NCBI GenBank assembly: GCA_037200525.1
Contig: JBBCGG010000001.1
Location: 1,220,501 to 1,284,500 of the forward strand
Reading direction: 5' to 3'
Source: Methylocella sp.
GTDB lineage: Bacteria; Pseudomonadota; Alphaproteobacteria; Rhizobiales; Beijerinckiaceae
Length of the DNA stretch: 64,000 nucleotides
Positions 58,188 through 64,000 of the stretch are shown here, in pieces. Each line of letters begins with the position of its first letter. The first letter of the stretch is position 1. Below the pieces are notes generated by a model. That model did no database searches, was not told the DNA's origin, and saw only the letters and a list, made by a program, of their open reading frames with translations. Position numbers and translations under genes: made by a program.

Positions 58188-58447
58188 ACGCCAACTCAAG
58201 CATCCGGCGGGTTCAAGGAAAACAAGCGATGTTTTCCGCTCTGGCGGCTGTGGGGAGTCCGCGGTCGTCGCGGCGCAGTGAGCCGGCGGCAGAAAAATTA
58301 TGAACCTTCAACTTTTTTTGTGCTGGATCAGTGAGAAGTCGCCGGCATCGGCATTTCTCCTAGAAGAACGCAATGACAGCCATAGCGAAGTTCATGATAG
58401 CGGCTGGCGCTGCTTATTGAGTTAAAGCGCGGCTTGGGGCCCAATTT
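58188..58447. other. Intergenic, nothing recognised
   Basis: About 260 bases between two glycosyltransferase genes. The part near 58290-58320 is AT-rich. No gene, hairpin or operator is convincing. Confidence 0.4.
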
Positions 58448-59638
58448 ATGAAGATAGTTTTCATTTGTGATTTCTTTTTGTCATCGGGCGGCGCCGCGAA
58501 GATCGGCTTGGATCTCGTTCAGATGCTCACGGCGCAGAACATCCCGGTTAAAATTTTCGTCGGAGGATCCTATGATGGCGATTCAACCGTTCCAGTCGTT
58601 TCATTGGGGCAAAAGGGACTTCTTCACGCCGATCCCAAGACACGCATTTTCCGTGGGTTGTTTAATGCCACGGCGCATGCTGAGCTGGTCAAACTCATCG
58701 ATAACGATGACACCCCCGACACGATCTACATCGTCAATTCCTGGTTTCAAATCCTTTCCCCTTCCATTTTTGCGGCGCTGAACCGGGTCGCAAAACGCGT
58801 TCTGGTTTACGCCCATGACTTTTTTATCGCCTGCCCAAATGGCGGCTATTTCGATTTCACTCGCGAAGAACCATGCGACCGCATCCCGCTTTCCATGTCA
58901 TGTCTCGTCACCCAATGCGACAAACGGAACTACTTGCAAAAGATCTGGCGATCGGGCGTGTCGGCGATGCGGCGATTGACCTGGAACATCGAGCGCAACG
59001 GTTCAAGGGTCGTTGCCGTTCACGAGGGTATGGTCGACTATCTGACCAAAGCGGGAATAGCTGAGAAATCCATCAGCGTTGTTCGCAATCCATCGACGCC
59101 CTTCACGGCGCTCCCGGTTAAGGCCGAGTGTAATCGCGAGATCCTCTATGTCGGAACGCTGACGGAGCAGAAAGGCTTTGACGTGCTGATCGAGGCTCTA
59201 CGCGAGCGGCCATGGACCGCGAATATCTTCGGCGAAGGCGACATAAGCGTTCCAGCAGACCCACATCTGATTGGGCACGATTTCCAACCTCACGACATAA
59301 TTGCTGACGCCGCAGCAAGATCTCGCCTATTCATTATGCCGTCGAGACAGCGTGAAACCTTCGGGCTGGCGGCTTTGGAGGCGTTGGGCTCCGGCATTCC
59401 TGTCATCGTAAGCAAGCAAGCTCTATTGGCTGCGGACATCAAAACCCACCGGTGCGGGCTTGTCTTGCCGGCGGTGGATAAGAGCAGCGTTCTCAAAGCT
59501 CTCGATGAATTGTTTGCCGACGACGGCCGCGCTGCGGAATTCAGCCGCCGGGCGGCAGGTGCGCACGCTTCGATTTCCCCATCATATCAGGATTGGATGA
59601 AGCAGATTTTGGACGTCTGTGCATCGATGCTGAAATAA
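58448..59638 (+). CDS. Family 4-type glycosyltransferase
   Basis: A 396-residue GT-B enzyme. The N-terminal acceptor domain (IVFICDFFLSSGGAAKIGLDLVQML) and the C-terminal donor domain (EILYVGTLTEQKGFDVLIEAL, GHDFQPHDIIADAAARSRLFIMPSRQRETFGLAALEALGSGIPVI) show the E-x7-E site of retaining transferases. Sugar donor unknown. It reads in the same direction as the initiating transferase, from which it is separated by 250 AT-rich bases. Confidence 0.9.
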   Translation: MKIVFICDFFLSSGGAAKIGLDLVQMLTAQNIPVKIFVGGSYDGDSTVPVVSLGQKGLLHADPKTRIFRGLFNATAHAELVKLIDNDDTPDTIYIVNSWFQILSPSIFAALNRVAKRVLVYAHDFFIACPNGGYFDFTREEPCDRIPLSMSCLVTQCDKRNYLQKIWRSGVSAMRRLTWNIERNGSRVVAVHEGMVDYLTKAGIAEKSISVVRNPSTPFTALPVKAECNREILYVGTLTEQKGFDVLIEALRERPWTANIFGEGDISVPADPHLIGHDFQPHDIIADAAARSRLFIMPSRQRETFGLAALEALGSGIPVIVSKQALLAADIKTHRCGLVLPAVDKSSVLKALDELFADDGRAAEFSRRAAGAHASISPSYQDWMKQILDVCASMLK

Positions 59639-59888
59639 CCGCATTGACGGCCTGTCCGTGGACGGTGTCCAGTTGAGTTCACGCTAACGGTGAGAAAAGT
59701 GTGTTATATTCACAATGAGATAAGTAATAAGTAAAGAGCTAAGCCAACTATAATCTGATAATATATTTATATTACAACATATAAACTTCGGCTTGTTGTA
59801 TAATTTGATATGCTTGGCTTGCTTTTTTTGTAAAATAGAGTCGTAATAAAGACATTTCTCGTCAGACATTTTTAAGCGAGGATTGGCT
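59639..59888 (+). promoter_or_regulatory. AT-rich promoter region before the sugar transferase
   Basis: This 250-bp gap is one of the most AT-rich in the window (59690-59870). AAGCCAA near 59742 and TTGGCTT near 59813, the latter just before a T-run (GCTTTTTTTG), could form a long-range stem, perhaps a terminator for the upstream gene. GCGAGGA before 59889 is the ribosome site. Confidence 0.4.
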
Positions 59889-60623
59889 ATGCCGTTCCGA
59901 TCCCTACAGTCTGCTGAAAATGTTCAATCAGTTTCGGACGAATGCAACACCGTTCCAGGGAACGCTTGTAGTCATCAAGCGGACGATCAGTCATCAATTG
60001 TATCGTTCCCCGTAGGAGGGCGAATAAAGAGACTTACTGATGTTATTATTACACTATTTGTTCTTCCGTCTGTGCTTATAATTATCCTTTCGACGGCATT
60101 AATATTGAAATGTACTGATCCTGGCCCAATTTTATACAAGCAATTCCGGCTTGGGTACCGGAGGCGCGCATTTGTCTGCTTCAAGCTTAGGACGATGGTC
60201 GTCGACTCGGAGAATGTGCTGAAAGCATTGTTGGAGTCGGATCCCGAGAGTCGAGCCGAATGGAACCTCAATCAAAAACTCGTCCACGATCCGCGCGTCA
60301 CGCCCTTTGGACAGTTCTTGCGACGATCAAGCATCGATGAACTGCCTCAGCTTCTAAACGTCCTTCGCGGCGACATGAGCTTGGTTGGGCCGCGTCCGAT
60401 CATTCCGTCCGAAGCGGCGCGCTATGGCGATCAACTTGGAGCCTATTTTTCGGCCCGCCCTGGATTAACGGGAGCTTGGCAAGTGAGCGACCGCGATAAT
60501 GTGAGTTACGAGATGCGCGTCGCCATGGATGCGGAGTATGTGCGCGAATGGCGTTTTTGGACCGATGTTTTGATAATGTTGCGGACCCTCGGCACAGTCG
60601 TCGATGGGAAAGGATGCTACTGA
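59889..60623 (+). CDS. ExoY-like undecaprenyl-phosphate sugar-1-phosphate transferase
   Basis: A 244-residue monotopic bacterial sugar transferase. One membrane segment is visible (VIITLFVLPSVLIIILSTALIL, residues about 51-72). It is followed by the catalytic core: YKQFRLGYRRRAFVCFKLRTMV, RVTPFGQFLRRSSIDELPQLLNVLRGDMSLVGPRP, SARPGLTGAWQVSDRDNVSYE, and AEYVREWRFWTDVLI. The NVSYEMR-type end is close to galactosyltransferase ExoY, so galactose-1-P may be the first sugar of the repeat unit; that is inference. GCGAGGA lies at good distance before the ATG. Confidence 0.9.
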   Translation: MPFRSLQSAENVQSVSDECNTVPGNACSHQADDQSSIVSFPVGGRIKRLTDVIITLFVLPSVLIIILSTALILKCTDPGPILYKQFRLGYRRRAFVCFKLRTMVVDSENVLKALLESDPESRAEWNLNQKLVHDPRVTPFGQFLRRSSIDELPQLLNVLRGDMSLVGPRPIIPSEAARYGDQLGAYFSARPGLTGAWQVSDRDNVSYEMRVAMDAEYVREWRFWTDVLIMLRTLGTVVDGKGCY

Positions 60624-60664
60624 CGGAATTGCTCGTTGGAGCGCATCCATCGTCGATCAAAGCC

Positions 60665-61600
60665 CTATTCGAGTTGGATGTTCAGAACGCGTAGAACCCG
60701 CAAGCCTGTCCCGCGCAGCCAATACTGTGCGGAGGGCGAGCCGAGGCCGATCAACTCCAGCGCATATCGCGATATTTGAACTGGACTCAGCGCCCACGCG
60801 AGAAGCGGAACCAGCGTTTTCACGGGGGAAACGACTTGTCTTTGCCGGATGCAAATTCCGATCAAATGTTTCAAAAGGGTGATGTGCTCCAAAGAGTGAT
60901 TGGGCTTGGCGTCGGCATTCTGCCAGAGAATGCGCTCTTTCTTATCGAGATTGATTGACCTTGAGGAATGGTCCCTGTTGTAGAAAACGATGCCCGGAAC
61001 ACGTACAATGGGCCCGAGCAAAGAAGTCTCCGCGAGAATGGCGTGATCGGTCCCATAATATGGCTGCTGCAACGTCGTCTTTTTTAAAACATCTCTCCGA
61101 AAAAGACCGAATATTTCAAAGCAGGTGCCCTTCTCGGCGACGATCTTTCTGAATCGGCCGGACGGTCCTAAATCCTTGAGGTCCGGCATCATCCTTCCGA
61201 TCAATGGGATGGGGAGGCCTTGTTCATCGATGCACTGCGTTGCGCCATAGGCCAGCGCCGTTTCTTGATTCTCATCCAAGGCCGCAACGCAGGCGCCGAC
61301 AAAGTTGGAGCTCAAATTATCGTCGCAAGCGCACCATTTGAAATAATCCCCCGAACTCAGCTCAAAGCCCAAATTGTGATTAGGACCCGCGCCAAGATTG
61401 CGGTCGTTCCGGACATATTTCACGCGCCTGTCCGAGGCGGCGAAGTCACGGCATATCGCCTCGGTCCGGTCAGTTGAGGCGTTATCTGTAATGATAAGCT
61501 CGAAGTCCCGGTAGTCCTGACAGAGGATCGAGTGGATTGCGTCTTCAATAAACTTCTCTCCGTTATAGACCGGAAGCGCTAACGAGACGTGAGGAGGCAT
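60665..61600 (-). CDS. Family 2 glycosyltransferase
   Basis: A 311-residue GT-A enzyme: VSLALPVYNGEKFIEDAIHSILCQDYRDFELIITDNAS at the start, AGPNHNLGFELSSGDYFKWCACDDNL with the metal-binding acidic motif near 95-98, and later FGLFRRDVL and GTDHAILAETSLLG, with the catalytic Asp in the latter. GGAGG precedes the ATG. It is the last gene of a leftward three-gene group with the oxygenase and methyltransferase genes and ends convergent to the initiating transferase. Confidence 0.9.
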   Translation of the reverse strand: MPPHVSLALPVYNGEKFIEDAIHSILCQDYRDFELIITDNASTDRTEAICRDFAASDRRVKYVRNDRNLGAGPNHNLGFELSSGDYFKWCACDDNLSSNFVGACVAALDENQETALAYGATQCIDEQGLPIPLIGRMMPDLKDLGPSGRFRKIVAEKGTCFEIFGLFRRDVLKKTTLQQPYYGTDHAILAETSLLGPIVRVPGIVFYNRDHSSRSINLDKKERILWQNADAKPNHSLEHITLLKHLIGICIRQRQVVSPVKTLVPLLAWALSPVQISRYALELIGLGSPSAQYWLRGTGLRVLRVLNIQLE

Positions 61601-61684
61601 TGGGCAAATCCTATCGTGGAGCGTCGCGAATGACGGTTCGAACGCGCGGGAGTTCGCGGACTGGGCGGTCCGCGGCGCTCAGAT

Positions 61685-62629
61685 TTAGGCCTTGGCGCCT
61701 GCCGCCGAGGCGATGGATGGCTCGAAGACGAGAACCGCGCCTTCGGGTATGTCGCCGCTATCGTAGCGGGCTACAACGCTGTCGGGCATCGCCGAGGCAT
61801 CGCGGGCGCGACGGAAATCGCGCAGGCTGGTTCCCATGGCGTAGGTGTCGACCTTCGGTGCTCCAAGGCCGCCCTCGAGATCTTCGAGGTCTACCGTGCG
61901 GAAGTCGATGCTGAACCGCGTGAGCCCAGAGGTATTCGGCACCGTCGAATGCATTTGCGCCCCAGAAAACAAAATAGCGCCCCCGGCCGGGCAGACGACG
62001 CGTAATTGCGGCTCCAACTCCATGGGCTCGCGCGGGCCCGGCTGCTTGCGGGTGTCGGACGTAATGTGTTTAGCCGCCTCTTTCCGGCCGACCGCGTTAT
62101 ATTCGTAATAGTTGAACTCTTCCGAGCCATTGCTGATCGGGGTTGTCCAGTAATTGGGGTGAAACGCCATTGAGGACTCGGAGCTGAACTCGAAGATCGG
62201 AAGCCACCAGTTCACCTGCGCCATCGGCGCCGACCACCAAGTGTCGCGATGCGCCGGAAAGGCGTAGCCCACTCCCGCCGTGAGGTATTTGTCGCTGGTC
62301 ACGCCGCGCAGGCGGGGGACGTCAACATGGGTCGAGTCAAGATCGCAGCCGAAGTCGGCGACAACATCGCGGAGGAGCGCAGCGGTCCTTGGGTGATGGA
62401 TGAAGCGCGGCTTTACTGGACCGAAGATCTCGACGAATCTTTCGACCGAGAGATCGAACTGCGCAGTCTGCGGGGCGAGAGGCGCGAACGCCTCATCGAT
62501 GAGTTCGCGGGCGAAGTCGATAAGGGCGAGCGTGGAGGGCCGCGGCGAGAAGACGAATATGTCGCCTGCGAAAAGCCGGGCGCGCCGCTCGGCGTCGCTC
62601 GCCTTGGAATCGAAGTATATCGCAGTCAT
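61685..62629 (-). CDS. Phytanoyl-CoA-dioxygenase-like Fe(II)/2-oxoglutarate enzyme
   Basis: A 314-residue double-stranded beta-helix oxygenase. Metal ligands are seen in FPAHRDTWW (HxD near 126-128) and in the distal SGAQMHSTVPNTSG, with Arg of LTRFSIDFR as 2-oxoglutarate ligand. WNWWLPIF-like strands (NWWLPIFEF) lie between. GGAGGATAGTC precedes the ATG. It sits between a sugar methyltransferase and a glycosyltransferase gene, so it may hydroxylate a sugar or lipid part of the glycan. The substrate is unknown. Confidence 0.8.
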   Translation of the reverse strand: MTAIYFDSKASDAERRARLFAGDIFVFSPRPSTLALIDFARELIDEAFAPLAPQTAQFDLSVERFVEIFGPVKPRFIHHPRTAALLRDVVADFGCDLDSTHVDVPRLRGVTSDKYLTAGVGYAFPAHRDTWWSAPMAQVNWWLPIFEFSSESSMAFHPNYWTTPISNGSEEFNYYEYNAVGRKEAAKHITSDTRKQPGPREPMELEPQLRVVCPAGGAILFSGAQMHSTVPNTSGLTRFSIDFRTVDLEDLEGGLGAPKVDTYAMGTSLRDFRRARDASAMPDSVVARYDSGDIPEGAVLVFEPSIASAAGAKA

Positions 62630-62695
62630 GACTATCCTCCAGAAAACTTTGAGTGAACGAAGCTAGAGCATTGTGAACGGCTCCTCGTTAGGTCG

Positions 62696-63943
62696 TTACG
62701 CTAAGCGCGGGGTGGGAACGGGAATGATGAATTGTCCTCCGCGCGCGCGATACTCTCTTTGCTGTTCAAGAATTTCCTCGGCGAAGTTCCAGGCGAGCAG
62801 GAGCACATAATCGGGTTGAGCCTCAAGAAGCGCTTCTGTGGCGCGGATCGGCAGGCGTTGGCCTGGCATATATTTGCCTTGCTTGTGGACGTTGCGGTCG
62901 ACGACAAAGTCGATGAGGTCTAATCCGATTCCGGCCGTATTGATGAGCGTTGCTCCCTTAGCTGCAGCTGCATAGGCGGCGATCGAGGCTCCTTCGGACT
63001 TCAAACGGCGCAAGAGCGCGGAAAGATCCCGCTTCAGCACATCGACCTTAGTCGAGAAATCGCGAAAATAATCGATCGCATCGATTCCCCGCGCGGTCTC
63101 ATGCACAAGCTGATCCTTGACGCTGGCGCCTACCCGCTCTTTCGGTTCGACATAAAGGCGCAACGATCCACCATGGATCGAAAGATGCTTGATCTCATTC
63201 AGATAGAGACCGTGCCGGCGGAATAATTTGTCGAGCGCCGTGACTGAGAAATAACAAAGATGCTCGTGGTAGATTGTGTCGAACTCGCAATGTTCCGTCA
63301 GGGGCTCGATGTAGGGCGCCTCAATCACGGCCACGCCATCATCCTTCAGCAATCGCGCGAGCGCCGCGACAAAGCCATTGGTGTCGGCGACATGAGCGAG
63401 CACATTATTGGCGTGAATGACGTCGGCCCTTACTCCCTCCGCGCTAAGCTCCTCGGCGAGTTGCTGGGTAAAAAAGGCGCAGCGCGTCGGCACGCCGATC
63501 TTCTCGGCGGCGGCGGCGGGGCCATCCGCCGGATCAATTCCCAACACGCCGATGCCCGCCTCGACATAGTTCTTCAGCAGGTAGCCGTCATTGCTCGCCA
63601 GCTCGATAATGAAGCTTGTTGAGCCGAGGCCGCGACGGGCAATAAGATCAAGCGCGTTCTCGCGCGAATGCTTCAGAAGCGCAGGCGAGAACGAGGAATA
63701 ATATGGATAGGAATCCCCAAATAGAATTTCAGGATTTACGGTCTCGGTGATCTGCACCAAGCTGCAGTCCCGACAAAATGCGACGCGAAGCGGAAAGATC
63801 AACTCGGGTTTGTCGAGATCCGCCTCGGTCAGCAAGCGATCGGCCAGGGGCGTCTCGCCGAGATCCAGAAATGTCTCAAGACGGTTCCCGCCACAAGACC
63901 GGCAGGTTCGCTCGGTGATTGAATTCAGCGCTCCCGATGTCAT
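62696..63943 (-). CDS. Sugar C-methyltransferase-like SAM enzyme (Methyltransf_13/14)
   Basis: A 415-residue three-part methyltransferase. The N-terminal zinc domain has two Cys pairs (CRSCGGNRLETF; FCRDCSLVQI), the central SAM domain has IELASNDGYLLKNYVEAGIGVLGIDP near 118-143, and the C-terminal domain ends with YAAAAKGATLINTAGI and DYVLLLAWNFAEEIL. NDP-hexose C-3 methyltransferases such as NovU and TylC3 share this layout, and many related proteins are found in glycan clusters. The active-site segment EFDTIYHEHLCYFS is present. It heads the leftward three-gene group. Confidence 0.88.
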   Translation of the reverse strand: MTSGALNSITERTCRSCGGNRLETFLDLGETPLADRLLTEADLDKPELIFPLRVAFCRDCSLVQITETVNPEILFGDSYPYYSSFSPALLKHSRENALDLIARRGLGSTSFIIELASNDGYLLKNYVEAGIGVLGIDPADGPAAAAEKIGVPTRCAFFTQQLAEELSAEGVRADVIHANNVLAHVADTNGFVAALARLLKDDGVAVIEAPYIEPLTEHCEFDTIYHEHLCYFSVTALDKLFRRHGLYLNEIKHLSIHGGSLRLYVEPKERVGASVKDQLVHETARGIDAIDYFRDFSTKVDVLKRDLSALLRRLKSEGASIAAYAAAAKGATLINTAGIGLDLIDFVVDRNVHKQGKYMPGQRLPIRATEALLEAQPDYVLLLAWNFAEEILEQQREYRARGGQFIIPVPTPRLA

Positions 63944-64000
63944 GGCTGCTATTTGTCCTTCCCGGCTCTATCAAGCGTCAACGGGGGCTGCAACGAAAGC

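Overview
The window looks like about 64 kb of chromosome from an alphaproteobacterium of the Hyphomicrobiales (Rhizobiales). The basis is the ChvE-GguA-GguB sugar transporter, an alphaproteobacterial-type RpoH promoter before dnaK-dnaJ, an ExoY-like sugar transferase, a DUF2237 protein and the general gene style. Beijerinckiaceae or a relative would fit, but that is inference; no rRNA or species marker is present.

0-13 kb is a galactose utilisation locus. A leftward group (galM, a FadR-type GntR regulator, an SDR dehydrogenase, an orphan periplasmic sugar-binding protein) faces a rightward operon: sugar 1-dehydrogenase, IlvD/Edd sugar-acid dehydratase, dgoK, dgoA, chvE, gguA, gguB. Together these give import and an oxidative De Ley-Doudoroff route to pyruvate and glyceraldehyde 3-phosphate. 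No lactonase is visible in the locus.

13-31 kb is accessory and worn. It holds a frameshifted unknown gene, a Popeye-like membrane protein with a cyclic-nucleotide-binding-like domain, and a chorismate-lyase-like gene split by an 866-bp IS5-family element. Next come a truncated tRNA-Gly beside two overlapping tyrosine recombinases and an AlpA-like gene, a DUF2513/DUF1214 chimera, and a SEC-C/HNH-like gene split by an 833-bp IS5-family element. The stretch closes with a P4-type integrase beside a truncated tRNA-fMet, an Rrf2 regulator remnant, a thioesterase gene, a secreted unknown and a second copy of the 866-bp element.

31-53 kb is mostly conserved housekeeping: dnaK, dnaJ, a PmtA-like methyltransferase, pyrF, dapB, aspartate aminotransferase, a LysR/tautomerase divergent pair, a second chorismate-lyase-like gene, a YqaA/DedA protein, dsbB, rlmN, a SIMPL protein, an NDUFAF5-like methyltransferase, scoAB, comF, a class IV aminotransferase, SDR/TetR, an Old Yellow Enzyme and a DUF5335 protein.

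53-64 kb is a surface-polysaccharide or glycan-modification region interrupted by the second 833-bp IS. It holds an FkbM-like methyltransferase, a JmjC/cupin-like protein, a CelD-type GNAT, three glycosyltransferases, an ExoY-like initiating transferase, a phytanoyl-dioxygenase-like enzyme and a sugar C-methyltransferase-like protein.

All four IS insertions lie in CTAG sites with a TA duplication. Removing the IS and one TA restores an intact reading frame in both interrupted genes. No CRISPR array or rRNA gene was seen, and the only tRNA sequences are two truncated 3' halves that act as attachment-site scars.
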